NCBI GenBank assembly: GCA_040387375.1
Contig: JAZKDW010000024.1
Span: forward strand, 62,001 to 126,000
Length of the DNA stretch: 64,000 nt
Direction: 5' to 3'
Origin: JAZKDW01 sp040387375
Lineage (GTDB): Bacteria > Pseudomonadota > Gammaproteobacteria > Burkholderiales > Burkholderiaceae_D
In this document: piece after piece, positions 44,077-53,257 of the stretch
How the letters are laid out: every line of letters begins with the position of its first letter
How positions within the stretch are numbered: the first letter of the stretch is position 1
Notes under the pieces: generated by a model
What the model was told of the DNA's origin: nothing
The model's input: the letters and a program-made list of their open reading frames with translations, nothing else
Databases searched by the model: none
Translations under genes and position numbers: made by a program

Positions 44077-46410
44077 ATGCGTAATACGCGAAATCTGTGG
44101 GTCGCCCTCGCCATTCTTCTCGTCACCTCCTTTTCAGTACTGCTGTGGGCCGGCACCGAGATCTTCCGCGCGGCGCCGCCGATGCCTGAAAAAGTGGTGG
44201 CGCAAAACGGGGATGTCGTCTACACCCGCGCCGAGATCGAGAAAGGCCGGCAGGTCTGGCAGTCGATGGGCGGCATGCAGCTGGGTTCCATCTGGGGCCA
44301 TGGCGCCTACGTTGCCCCGGACTGGAGCGCGGACTGGCTGCACCGCGAGGCGACCGGGGTGCTTGACATCTGGGCCGGACGTAATGGCGGCAAAACATCG
44401 TATGCGCAATTGCCGGCGGCGGAACAGGCCGCACTGCGCGGACGCCTGCAGGAAATGATCCGCGCCAATACTTATGATCCCGCTGCAAAAACAATCACGC
44501 TGACACCGGATCGTGTGGCTGCGATGGCGGTTGTCGCCGCCCATTACGTGAGCCTGTTCGGCAATGAGCCGGCGACCGCGGTATTGCGCGAAGCCTATGC
44601 GATGAAAAACAATACGGTCGACACCGTCGAACACCGGCGCGCATTGACGGCCTTCTTCTGGTGGACTGCGTGGGCGGCAACCACGGAGCGTCTTGGCGAT
44701 GCGGGCAACACGCTTGTTCCCGACAAGGCTGGTGTCGCCAGCAAGAAGGTGACTTACACCAACAACTGGCCAAGCGAGCCCTTGGTTGGCAATACACCGC
44801 CACCGGCCTTGTGGGTGTGGTCGGCTTTCAGCGTGCTGTTCCTGATCGCCGGCATTGCGTTGCTCGGCTGGCATCACGCCGTCACGCATGGCCGCGGCGA
44901 GGAGCCGCACCTGATTCCGGCCACCGATCCGTTTGCGCTGTTGCGCATCACGCCGTCGATGCGCGCGACCGTCAAATACTTCTGGGTGGTGCTGGCGCTG
45001 TTCCTGCTGCAGATCCTGCTCGGCGCCATCACGGCGCATTACCAGATCGAGGGCCAGGACGCGTATGGTTTCCCGCTGTCGGAGTATCTGCCTTATTCGC
45101 TGTCGCGCACCTGGCATACCCAGCTGGCCGTGCTGTGGATCGCGGTGGCCTGGCTGGCGACTGGCCTCTACATCGGACCGGCATTGTCGGGACATGAGCC
45201 GAGATTCCAGCGCCTGGGTGTCAATTTCCTGTTCTTTTCGCTGCTGATCATCGTGGTCGGTTCTTTCACTGGCCAGGCGTTGGCCGTGATGCAGAAACTC
45301 GGGCTGGAATACAACTTCTGGTTCGGCCACCAGGGCTGGGAATACGCCGACATGGGGCGCTTCTGGCAGTGGTATCTGTTCGTTGGCCTGCTGCTCTGGG
45401 TGCTGCTGGTCGGACGCGCGCTGTGGCCCATCCTGAGCGGCCCTTCCACGGAATCGAAATCGATCATCCTGCTGCTGTTCCTGTCGACCGGCGCCATCGG
45501 CCTGTTTTTCGGCGCCGCGCTGATGTGGGGCGAGCACACCCATATCTCGGAGGTGGAGTACTGGCGCTGGTGGCTCGTGCACCTGTGGGTCGAGGGATTC
45601 TTCGAGGTTTTTGCCACCGCCGTGATGGCCCTGATCTTTACCCGCCTGGGCCTGCTCAAGACCTCGACCGCGACCGTCGCGGTGCTGTTCGCGACCATCA
45701 TCTTCATGGCCGGCGGTGTGCTGGGCACACTGCACCATCTTTATTTTGTCGGCACACCGATCGCGGTGGTGGCGCTGGGCGCCAGTTTCAGCGCGCTGGA
45801 AGTGGTGCCTCTGGCCTACATCGGCTTCGAGGCCTACCATACCTGGAAGCTCGGTCAGTCGGCGCCGTGGATGGCGGGTTACCGCTGGCCGGTGATGTTC
45901 TTCCTTTCCGTGTCGTTCTGGAACCTGATCGGCGCGGGCCTGTTCGGTTTCCTGATCAACCCGCCGCTGTCGCTGTACTACATGCAGGGCCTGAACCTCA
46001 CTCCGCTGCATGGCCACACCGCGCTGTTCGGCGTCTACGGCATGCTCGGCATCGCGCTGATACTGTTCTGCCTGCGCGGCTTGCGCGGCCACATTGTCTG
46101 GAACGTGAAGCTGCTGAAACTGTCGTTCTGGTCGCTCAATATCGGCCTGGCCCTGATGGCGCTGCTGACCCTGCTGCCGCTGGGCACGATGCAGCTGCTG
46201 GCCGCAATCGAGCATGGTTATGCCTACGCCCGTTCGGCCGAGTTCATGCAGCAACCCATCGTCGAGCTGCTGGTATGGATGCGGATGCCGGGCGACATCA
46301 TCTTCAGTATTGGCGCGCTGGCGCTGGCCTGGTTCGTGGTCCGCTTGTGGATCATGCCCAGGACGGCGGCCAAAACCGAAGTGGCGACGCTGGATGCGAC
46401 GGTTTTATAA
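44077..46410 (+). CDS. norB: Quinol-dependent nitric oxide reductase (qNor type)
   Basis: 777 aa, long single-chain NorB as in quinol-oxidising enzymes, with an N-terminal extension that replaces NorC. Seen: many TM segments, a periplasmic domain (residues about 30-230), the conserved EYWRWWLVHLWVEGFFEVFATAV with metal-site Glu, HHLYFVG, and LHGHTALFGVYG with heme-ligand histidines. It reduces 2 NO to N2O at the cytoplasmic membrane using quinol. RBS caggag precedes the ATG. First gene of an NO-response cluster with nnrS and sirB2. The regulator is not obvious in the upstream region. Confidence 0.95.
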   Translation: MRNTRNLWVALAILLVTSFSVLLWAGTEIFRAAPPMPEKVVAQNGDVVYTRAEIEKGRQVWQSMGGMQLGSIWGHGAYVAPDWSADWLHREATGVLDIWAGRNGGKTSYAQLPAAEQAALRGRLQEMIRANTYDPAAKTITLTPDRVAAMAVVAAHYVSLFGNEPATAVLREAYAMKNNTVDTVEHRRALTAFFWWTAWAATTERLGDAGNTLVPDKAGVASKKVTYTNNWPSEPLVGNTPPPALWVWSAFSVLFLIAGIALLGWHHAVTHGRGEEPHLIPATDPFALLRITPSMRATVKYFWVVLALFLLQILLGAITAHYQIEGQDAYGFPLSEYLPYSLSRTWHTQLAVLWIAVAWLATGLYIGPALSGHEPRFQRLGVNFLFFSLLIIVVGSFTGQALAVMQKLGLEYNFWFGHQGWEYADMGRFWQWYLFVGLLLWVLLVGRALWPILSGPSTESKSIILLLFLSTGAIGLFFGAALMWGEHTHISEVEYWRWWLVHLWVEGFFEVFATAVMALIFTRLGLLKTSTATVAVLFATIIFMAGGVLGTLHHLYFVGTPIAVVALGASFSALEVVPLAYIGFEAYHTWKLGQSAPWMAGYRWPVMFFLSVSFWNLIGAGLFGFLINPPLSLYYMQGLNLTPLHGHTALFGVYGMLGIALILFCLRGLRGHIVWNVKLLKLSFWSLNIGLALMALLTLLPLGTMQLLAAIEHGYAYARSAEFMQQPIVELLVWMRMPGDIIFSIGALALAWFVVRLWIMPRTAAKTEVATLDATVL

Positions 46411-46419
46411 AAAGGAGGC

Positions 46420-47676
46420 TTGAGTACCTTGTCTTCCGGTCAGGATCTTTCGCTGCGCCGTCTCGGTGCGGCGCCGCACCGCCTGCTGTTCTGCATCGGC
46501 GCCAGCAACCTGTTGCTGGCGATGCTGTGGTGGGCGCTCTGGCTTGCCGCACAACGCTGGCCGCTGCTGACGATGCCGCAGCCTGCGCTTCATCCGGGCT
46601 GGCTGCATGCTTATGTGATGCAGTACCAGATGCTGCCAAGTTTCATCTTTGGCTTCCTGCTCACGGTGTTCCCGCGCTGGATGAATTTGCCCGAGCTGCC
46701 GCGCTGGCGCTATCTTCCGGTCGGCCTCGGATTGTTCGGCGGCCAGATCGTCACGCTGCTTGGCGCGCTTGGCTGGGAGACCGGTTTTCTTGCGGGCTGG
46801 CTGATGACGACGGCCGGCTGGATCGCGGCGCTGGGCACGCTGGGTCCGCTGCTGTGGCGGGAGAACGGCGCCACCTGGCATGCACGGTCCTGCTTCGCGG
46901 CGCTGACGCTCGGCCTGGTCGGGCTGCTTGCCCAGGGCGTCTATCTGCTCGGCGCTCCGCCTGCCTGGGTCTTGGCGAGCATCACGCTCGGCACCTTCGG
47001 CTTGCTGCTGCCGGTTTACCTGACAGTGGCGCACCGCATGTTCCCGTTCTTCGCAGGATCCGCAGTGCTGGGTTACACGCCCTGGCGCCCGTTCTGGCTG
47101 CTGGTGTTGTTCTGGATGCTGTGCCTCGCGCATGTCGCTATCGACCTGATGCATGGCTTGCGTTGGCTGTGGGTGATCGACCTGCCGCTGTTCGCGCTTG
47201 CCGCGATGGTGTGCTGGCGCTGGTGGCCTGGAAGTAGTTCAAATCGTTCGGCGCAGACGCCGGAGCGCCAACCCGCGCTGTTGACCCTGCTGTTCATTGG
47301 CCTGGGCTGGCTGCCGGTGGCATTTGCACTGTATTCGGTACAGAGCCTTGCTTACCTTCTGGCCAGCGAAATCTGGCTGGGCCGCGCACCGGCGCACGCG
47401 CTTTTCATCGGCTTCTTCGGCAGCGTGCTGATCGCAATGGTCACGCGGGTCACGCAAGGCCATTCCGGCAACCGGTTGGTGCTGCCGCCTGTGGCCGGGT
47501 TCGCGTTTGCCGCAATCCAGATCGTGACGCTCATGCGCATCGGGGCCGAACTGGCGCCGGATGCCGCGAAGTGGCAAGCGCTGGGGGCACTGGCCTGGCT
47601 GGTGGCACTGGGGCCGTGGGTCGTCTGGCTGGGGCGCACATTCCTGAGTGCGCGGGTCGACGGCAAGGCAGGCTGA
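46420..47676 (+). CDS. nnrS: NnrS-family heme/copper membrane protein
   Basis: 418 aa, about 12 TM segments. Seen: PALHPGWLHAYVMQYQMLPSFIFGFLLTVFPRW near residue 50 and ALFIGFFGSVLIAMVTRVTQGHSGNRL near residue 330, both typical of NnrS. NnrS relieves nitrosative stress by an unclear mechanism. The strong RBS aaggagg sits immediately before the TTG at 46420; another TTG lies 9 bp downstream at 46429. It begins 9 bp after norB, so the two form an operon. Confidence 0.9.
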   Translation: MSTLSSGQDLSLRRLGAAPHRLLFCIGASNLLLAMLWWALWLAAQRWPLLTMPQPALHPGWLHAYVMQYQMLPSFIFGFLLTVFPRWMNLPELPRWRYLPVGLGLFGGQIVTLLGALGWETGFLAGWLMTTAGWIAALGTLGPLLWRENGATWHARSCFAALTLGLVGLLAQGVYLLGAPPAWVLASITLGTFGLLLPVYLTVAHRMFPFFAGSAVLGYTPWRPFWLLVLFWMLCLAHVAIDLMHGLRWLWVIDLPLFALAAMVCWRWWPGSSSNRSAQTPERQPALLTLLFIGLGWLPVAFALYSVQSLAYLLASEIWLGRAPAHALFIGFFGSVLIAMVTRVTQGHSGNRLVLPPVAGFAFAAIQIVTLMRIGAELAPDAAKWQALGALAWLVALGPWVVWLGRTFLSARVDGKAG

Positions 47677-47677
47677 C

Positions 47678-48082
47678 ATGATTGAATTTTATGCGCAGAT
47701 CAAATGGGTGCACGTCGCCACGGTCCTCGTCAGCGGCGCCTTGTTCCTGCTGCGCGGGCTGCTGATCCAGGCCGGACTTCCGCGTCTGGCAATGGCCGGC
47801 GCCGTGCGCTATCTCAGCTATGCGATCGACACCATTTTGCTGTCGGCCGCAATGATGCTGCTGACGATCCTGCCCGGGGCGATGTTCGCCAATGGCTGGC
47901 TCACGGTGAAAATGGTGTCGCTGGTGATCTACATCGTGCTCGCGAGCCTCGCCTTAAAGCGCGCCCGGACGCCGCGCATGCGTCTGGTCTGTTATGGGCT
48001 GGCGCTGCTGGTGTTTGCGTTCATGCTGAGCGTCGCGCGCAGCCATCACCCGCTCGGTGCGTTCTTCTGGTGGTTTGGTTAG
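47678..48082 (+). CDS. SirB2-family membrane protein
   Basis: 134 aa, four predicted TM segments. Seen: MIEFYAQIKWVHVATVLVSGALFLLRG at the N-terminus and the C-terminal RSHHPLGAFFWW, both typical of SirB2 proteins. Function unknown; often found with NO-reductase and NnrS genes. Starts 1 bp after the nnrS stop, so it is the third gene of this operon. Confidence 0.88.
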   Translation: MIEFYAQIKWVHVATVLVSGALFLLRGLLIQAGLPRLAMAGAVRYLSYAIDTILLSAAMMLLTILPGAMFANGWLTVKMVSLVIYIVLASLALKRARTPRMRLVCYGLALLVFAFMLSVARSHHPLGAFFWWFG

Positions 48083-48086
48083 GGCG

Positions 48087-48114
48087 GGCAGGATGGAACG
48101 GTGTCCATCCTGCC
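48087..48114. terminator. Perfect 11 bp hairpin between convergent genes
   Basis: Arms 48087-48097 and 48104-48114 (ggcaggatgga / tccatcctgcc) around a six-base loop. It lies between the SirB2 and GDSL genes. There is no T-run on either side, so a purely intrinsic terminator is not certain. Confidence 0.55.
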
Positions 48115-48121
48115 GCAACTA

Positions 48122-49132
48122 TCAGACGCGCCTGCGGCGGCGCAGGAAAACCAGCCCGGCGAGGGCAATGCCGAAGAGTGCGAGCATGGCCGGCTCGGGC
48201 ACCGCTGCCAGCATCGCGCTGGCGAGGATCTGGTGTCCGGCGGAAGTCGGGTGGATGCCATCCCAGAACAGGTACTTTGATGGATCACAATCGATGAACT
48301 GCGCACAGGCATCGGTCACGTTTGTCAGGCCAAACGCCGCCGGATCCATCAGCATCGAATTTGTCAGGCCGAACAGGTCGAACAATTCCACACCCTGGAT
48401 GCCGCCCACCAGACTCGCCAGCGCGGCATTCATTGCCGAAGAAATTGTCGTGCCCAGCGATGCCGCCGCCGGACCGGCGGCGAGTACCGCCGGCAGCTTG
48501 CCCAGATCCGGGGTATCCCAGACAATGATGTTTTGCGCACCGGCTGCCTTGAGGTCGGTCACGATCGCCAGGGTGTAAGTGGCGTAGGCGATTGCCGTGG
48601 ACTGGATGATGCCGCCGATGCAGGCGAGGTCGAATCCGCAGGCGGGTACGCTGTCCAGCGCTTCACGCGCATCGTTGCCGCCACTGGCGACCACATACAA
48701 GGCATTTCCCGGCGCAACGTTGCCATACTGCAGGAGAAAGACCGCAGTCTGGGTCTGGACACTGGGGGGAAAGGGATTGAACAAGCCGCCGGGAAGCGGA
48801 TTGGGACTGATCGGGCCGGTGCGCGCGCCGCCGAACGCATAGTTGGTGCCGCCGAGCAGCGAAGGCGCCGCGCTCAGGCCCAGCGAAGAGGCGAAAATCT
48901 CTGCCCATACGGGGCCATTGGTATAGGAGCCGGACGCATACGGATAAGAAGGGACAAAGCCATTCCCGGAAATCGGGACCGGTGTCACATTGGGCGATAG
49001 CGCCAGCGCGTTGTTGCCGGAATCGGAAAGACTGTCGCCAAAAATGAAAACGCTGGAATAAGCGGCGTGTGCACCGGATGCCATGACAAGGCAAGCCAGT
49101 GTCAACATCCAGCGAAGGAAGAGTTTTTTCAT
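48122..49132 (-). CDS. GDSL/SGNH esterase with PEP-CTERM anchor
   Basis: 336 aa. Seen: signal peptide (MKKLFLRWMLTLACLVMASGAHA), block I FIFGDSLSDSGNN with nucleophile Ser, block III GGNDARE, block V DGIHPTSAGH with catalytic Asp and His, and a C-terminal PEP-CTERM signal (AVPEPAMLALFGIALAG plus RRRRR). The layout predicts a surface-anchored lipase/esterase of the SGNH fold. Needs an exosortase not seen in this window. Start chosen for its signal peptide and preceding gcaggagacctgc RBS. Confidence 0.92.
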   Translation of the reverse strand: MKKLFLRWMLTLACLVMASGAHAAYSSVFIFGDSLSDSGNNALALSPNVTPVPISGNGFVPSYPYASGSYTNGPVWAEIFASSLGLSAAPSLLGGTNYAFGGARTGPISPNPLPGGLFNPFPPSVQTQTAVFLLQYGNVAPGNALYVVASGGNDAREALDSVPACGFDLACIGGIIQSTAIAYATYTLAIVTDLKAAGAQNIIVWDTPDLGKLPAVLAAGPAAASLGTTISSAMNAALASLVGGIQGVELFDLFGLTNSMLMDPAAFGLTNVTDACAQFIDCDPSKYLFWDGIHPTSAGHQILASAMLAAVPEPAMLALFGIALAGLVFLRRRRRV

Positions 49133-49374
49133 GCAGGTCTCCTGTTGGAATATCGAGGTCGGCAATCTGCGGCAAATGTGCCTTTGCAAATAATATCCGC
49201 CTGATTTGGGTTTTCCTATAGGCAAGCAAGTTGTACGCCATTAAGCGAGTGGACCGGTTGGTGTGGCTTCCTTTGCGGAATTTTTCCCTATGAAAACTCG
49301 GCACTTCCGGTTGCGGCGGGACATCGGACACGCTGGCGATTTTTGTCGACATGTAAAATTCGCCGACATGGTCA

Positions 49375-49383
49375 GGGGGGGGG
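49375..49383. promoter_or_regulatory. Nine-base G tract upstream of the MFS gene
   Basis: A run of nine G lies about 60 bp before the MFS start. Such tracts can vary in length by slipped-strand mispairing and alter promoter spacing; here that is only a possibility. Confidence 0.35.
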
Positions 49384-49442
49384 AGGAATTCGTGGTGGCT
49401 TCTTGAGAACCACAGCATGTCGATGGCAGGTGTAATATCCAC

Positions 49443-50729
49443 ATGCCGAAAAATTCGAAACCTTTTCCATACATGCAAAACAAGCCGGATCTTCGCGCCG
49501 CCAGCACGATCAGCACCTATCAGCCATCGACCTGGGTCATGCTGCTGGCTTTATGCTCCGCCTTTGCGCTCAGCCAGGCGTTCCGCACGGTGGCCGCGAT
49601 GATGGCGACCCAGCTGCAATCGGATTTCCGGCTGTCGGCGCAGCAGCTCGGCGTTTTCGCCGGCTCTTTCCATTTTGCGTTCGGCGCGATGCAATTTTTC
49701 ATAGGCATCGGCATCGACCTGCATGGCATCCGGCGCACCATATTGATCGCGTTCCCGCTGGCGATCGCCGGGTCGGTGCTGTCGGCATTGGCAAACAGTT
49801 ATGGGCTGGTGGTGCTGGGCCAGGTAATGATCGGCGTCGGCTGCGCGCCGGCCTTTCTGGTGTGTACCGTATTCATTGCGCGGCGTTTTCCGCAGCAGCG
49901 TTTTGCCAGCGTGTCCGGGCTGGTGCTCGGGCTCGGCGGGGTGGGCATGATGCTGACCGGAACACCGCTGGCGTGGGTAGTGCAGGAAGGTTCATGGCGG
50001 CTGGGATTTGTGGCGCTGGCGATCGGCTCCGCCATCGCCTGGCTGGTCATGTTCCTGCTCGTGCGTGATCCTGAGGACACCGGCGGTGGGCGGCAGGAAT
50101 CGATATTGGACGGCATGCGCAATTTCGCCGGCCTGTTCAAGATACCGCATACCTGGGGAATCTTCGCGCTGGGTGCGGTCACCTATGCTTCTTTCATGAC
50201 GTTGCGCGGGCTCTGGCTGGGGCCCTTGCTGGTGGAACGTTACGGTTTTTCGCTGGTCCAGAGCGGCAATGTGGCGCTGCTGGTGTCGATCATGTCGATT
50301 CTCGGCTACCCGCTGTTCGGCTGGCTGAATCCGCAAGGCCGCTCCCGGCGCCGCTGGATCGTCAGCCTGACACTGGTGCTGGCAAGCCTGTTCGCCGTCC
50401 TTGCCGTTGCGCCGACACCGGGCATCGCTGCCACGGTGCCGATCGTGATCGGATTTCTCGCCGGCTTTATCGTCCTGCAGTACGCCGATGTCAGGGCCGC
50501 CTACCCGGCAGCGCTGACCGGACGTGCGATGGCGGTGTTCACCATGGGGATGTTCCTCGGCATCGCATTGATGCAATGGATTACCGGCGTGGTGGCGTCG
50601 CTGGCGGCGATTGCCGGGGTTGATCCGTTCACCGTGGTGCTCGTTACCATCGCGGCTCTGCTTGCCGTAGGTGTCATTGCCTTCGCCGGGCTTCCCGCAC
50701 CGCCCGGTCATGCCGAGCGCAACTGGTAA
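49443..50729 (+). CDS. MFS transporter
   Basis: 428 aa, 12 predicted TM segments. Seen: FGAMQFFIGIGIDLHGIRRTILIAFPLAIAGSVLSAL (the GxxxDxxGRR-like loop between TM2 and TM3) and a central cytoplasmic loop with RDPEDTGGGRQES. The N-terminal ~25 residues are soluble. The substrate is unknown; the general form fits drug or nitrate/anion exporters. No nearby partner indicates the ligand. A weak promoter region with a G tract precedes it. Confidence 0.85.
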   Translation: MPKNSKPFPYMQNKPDLRAASTISTYQPSTWVMLLALCSAFALSQAFRTVAAMMATQLQSDFRLSAQQLGVFAGSFHFAFGAMQFFIGIGIDLHGIRRTILIAFPLAIAGSVLSALANSYGLVVLGQVMIGVGCAPAFLVCTVFIARRFPQQRFASVSGLVLGLGGVGMMLTGTPLAWVVQEGSWRLGFVALAIGSAIAWLVMFLLVRDPEDTGGGRQESILDGMRNFAGLFKIPHTWGIFALGAVTYASFMTLRGLWLGPLLVERYGFSLVQSGNVALLVSIMSILGYPLFGWLNPQGRSRRRWIVSLTLVLASLFAVLAVAPTPGIAATVPIVIGFLAGFIVLQYADVRAAYPAALTGRAMAVFTMGMFLGIALMQWITGVVASLAAIAGVDPFTVVLVTIAALLAVGVIAFAGLPAPPGHAERNW

Positions 50730-50778
50730 AATCCGCGCATCTCCATTCCCTCTGCATGACAAGGCACAGTTTCCCTTT

Positions 50779-52029
50779 ATGACTTTCCTTTCCCTCGGCC
50801 TGATCGACCCCTTGATACGCGCCGTCGACGCGCTTGGCTACAAACATCCGACGCCGGTGCAAGAGCAGGCGATTCCGGCGGTGCTGGCCAAACGTGACCT
50901 GATGGCGGCAGCGCAAACCGGCACCGGAAAAACCGCGGGTTTTGCCTTGCCTTTGCTGCAACGCTTGACCATGGAGGGCCCGCAAGTCGCCAGCAATTCG
51001 GTGCGGGTGCTGGTGCTGGTGCCGACGCGCGAACTGGCGGAGCAGGTGCATGAAAGTTTTCTCGAATACGGCAAGGGCCTGCCGCTGCGCACCCATGTTG
51101 CCTACGGCGGCGTGAGCATCAATCCGCAGATGATGAAACTGCGCAAGGGCCTCGATGTGCTGGTCGCGACACCGGGCCGCTTGCTCGACCTGTACCGGCA
51201 GAATGCGGTGAAGTTCGACCAGTTGCAGACGCTGGTGCTGGATGAGGCTGACCGCATGCTCGACCTCGGCTTCTCGCAAGAGCTGAATGCGGTGTTCGCG
51301 GCGCTGCCGAAAAAGCGGCAAACACTGCTGTTTTCCGCCACCTTTTCCGATGAGATCCGCGCGCTGGCGGGCACGCTGCTGATCGACCCGCTGCGCATTG
51401 AAGTCAGTCCGCGCAATACGCCGGTGAAGGCGATCAGGCAGTGGGCGATTCCAGTCGACAAAAAACGCAAGGCGGAACTGTTCAGCCATCTGTTGAAGAA
51501 AAAACGCTGGGGCCAGGTGCTGGTGTTCGTGAAAACGCGCAAGGGTGTCGAACAGCTGGTCACCTCCCTGATCGCGGAGGGTATCAGCGCTGATTCGATC
51601 CATGGCGACAAACCGCAGCCGGCGCGCTTGCGGGCACTCGAGCGCTTCAAGGCGGCGGATGTGAAAATACTGGTGGCGACCGATGTCGCGGCGCGCGGGC
51701 TGGATATCGACGATTTGCCGCAGGTGGTCAACTTCGACCTGCCGATCGTTGCCGAAGATTATATTCATCGCATCGGCCGCACCGGCCGGGCCGGCGCGAC
51801 GGGCGAGGCAATCTCGCTGGTGTGCGCGGATGAGGTGCAACTGCTGGCGGCGATCGAGACCTTGACCGGACAGACCTTGAAGCGGGTCGACGAGACCGGC
51901 TTCGAGCCGGAGCATCGGGTGCCGATGACCGATCCCGCCGGCCAGGTGCTGAAAAAACCGAAGAAACCCAAGAAGCCGAAGACCGGCGGCGGACTCGTCG
52001 TGAAAGCCGGGGCGGGGCGCAAGCGCTGA
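50779..52029 (+). CDS. rhlE: DEAD-box RNA helicase, RhlE-like
   Basis: 416 aa. Seen: Q-motif region (KHPTPVQEQAIP), Walker A AQTGTGKT at 45-52, PTRELA, the DEAD box VLDEADRMLDLGF, SAT motif FSATFSDEI, and HRIGRTGRAG. The C-terminal tail is Lys/Pro-rich (KKPKKPKKPK), likely RNA-binding. Such helicases unwind structured RNA in ribosome assembly or mRNA decay. Start at MTFLSLGL was chosen because the upstream extension is unlike the family. Two genes in the same direction surround it without an obvious operon. Confidence 0.93.
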   Translation: MTFLSLGLIDPLIRAVDALGYKHPTPVQEQAIPAVLAKRDLMAAAQTGTGKTAGFALPLLQRLTMEGPQVASNSVRVLVLVPTRELAEQVHESFLEYGKGLPLRTHVAYGGVSINPQMMKLRKGLDVLVATPGRLLDLYRQNAVKFDQLQTLVLDEADRMLDLGFSQELNAVFAALPKKRQTLLFSATFSDEIRALAGTLLIDPLRIEVSPRNTPVKAIRQWAIPVDKKRKAELFSHLLKKKRWGQVLVFVKTRKGVEQLVTSLIAEGISADSIHGDKPQPARLRALERFKAADVKILVATDVAARGLDIDDLPQVVNFDLPIVAEDYIHRIGRTGRAGATGEAISLVCADEVQLLAAIETLTGQTLKRVDETGFEPEHRVPMTDPAGQVLKKPKKPKKPKTGGGLVVKAGAGRKR

Positions 52030-52108
52030 TATGTCAGTGTGTCAGTGTAAGAAATATGCCCATTGCAACGACTGATCCACAATGCCTTTTCACGGAGGGA
52101 AACCAATC

Positions 52109-53149
52109 ATGCATGACATCGTTCAGGAATATTATGGCCGCCAGCTGCAGCATACCGACGACCTCAAGACCAGCGCCTGCTGCGACATCAGCCAGATTCC
52201 GGCATGGCTGAAACCTTTGCTGGCGCGCATACATCCGGAAGTACTCTCCCGCTATTACGGTTGCGGCCTGGTCTGCCCGCCGTTGCTGGAGGGGTGCCGG
52301 GTGCTCGATCTTGGCTGCGGTTCGGGGCGCGATATTTACGCGCTGGCGCAACTGGTCGGGCCGACCGGCGAAGTGGTGGGCGTCGACATGACGGACGAAC
52401 AACTTGCCGTCGCTGAAAAACACCGGACTTACCATGCGGATGCCTTCGGTTTTTCCAATGTGCGTTTCCTGCATGGGTATATCGAACGCCTGGATGAACT
52501 CGGCCTGGAAGCAGGCAGTTTTGATGTGATCGTGTCCAACTGTGTAGTCAATCTGTCGCCCGACAAGGATGCCGTGCTGCGCGGTGTGCAGCGCCTGCTC
52601 AAGCCTGGCGGCGAGTTCTATTTCTCCGACGTCTACGCCGACCGGCGCGTGCCGGATGTGGTGCGCAATGACCCGGTATTGTATGGCGAATGCCTGGGCG
52701 GCGCACTCTACTGGAATGACTTCCTGCGGCTGGCGCACCGGCAGGGCTTCACCGACCCGCGCCTGGTCGACGACCGGCCGCTGGCCATCACCGATGCCGC
52801 GCTGGCGCCGCGTGTCGGCAACCTGCGTTTTTTCTCGGCGACCTATCGGCTGTTCAAGCTCGATATGCTGGAAACCGCCTGCGAGGATTACGGGCAGGCC
52901 GTGGTGTATCGCGGCAGCGTACCGGACTGCGCCGACCGCTTTGTGCTCGACAAACACCATGCCATTGAAACCGGGCGAGTTTTTCCGGTATGCGGCAATA
53001 CCTGGCGCATGCTGCACGACACGCGCTTCGCGGCGCATTTCGATTTCATCGGCGACTTCAGCCGCCACTATGGAATATTCGAAGGATGTGGTGACGCATT
53101 GCCGTTTGATGCGGGCCAGGATACGGCGGCGGCAGCGGCCTGCTGCTGA
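52109..53149 (+). CDS. ArsM-like SAM-dependent methyltransferase
   Basis: 346 aa; ATG chosen for RBS ggagg. Seen: the N-terminal TSACC (Cys24, Cys25), SAM motif VLDLGCGSGRD at 66-75, VSNCVVNLSPDKDAVL with Cys145, and YGECLGGALY with Cys195. Cysteines at corresponding positions bind arsenite in ArsM enzymes (from memory), and the C-terminal half has further Cys and His residues (VPDCADRF, PVCGNTW). Possible roles are arsenite or related metalloid methylation. No ars genes are next to it, so the substrate is inferred only from motif. Confidence 0.78.
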   Translation: MHDIVQEYYGRQLQHTDDLKTSACCDISQIPAWLKPLLARIHPEVLSRYYGCGLVCPPLLEGCRVLDLGCGSGRDIYALAQLVGPTGEVVGVDMTDEQLAVAEKHRTYHADAFGFSNVRFLHGYIERLDELGLEAGSFDVIVSNCVVNLSPDKDAVLRGVQRLLKPGGEFYFSDVYADRRVPDVVRNDPVLYGECLGGALYWNDFLRLAHRQGFTDPRLVDDRPLAITDAALAPRVGNLRFFSATYRLFKLDMLETACEDYGQAVVYRGSVPDCADRFVLDKHHAIETGRVFPVCGNTWRMLHDTRFAAHFDFIGDFSRHYGIFEGCGDALPFDAGQDTAAAAACC

Positions 53150-53257
53150 TCGTGATGGTCAATGTTACGTCAGGTCAACCGAACCCTGGTTTTAAGCGTT
53201 CATGCGACATGCCGTTCACATCGTGAGCGTCGATTTGCCAACCTTCAAAGGATAAAA

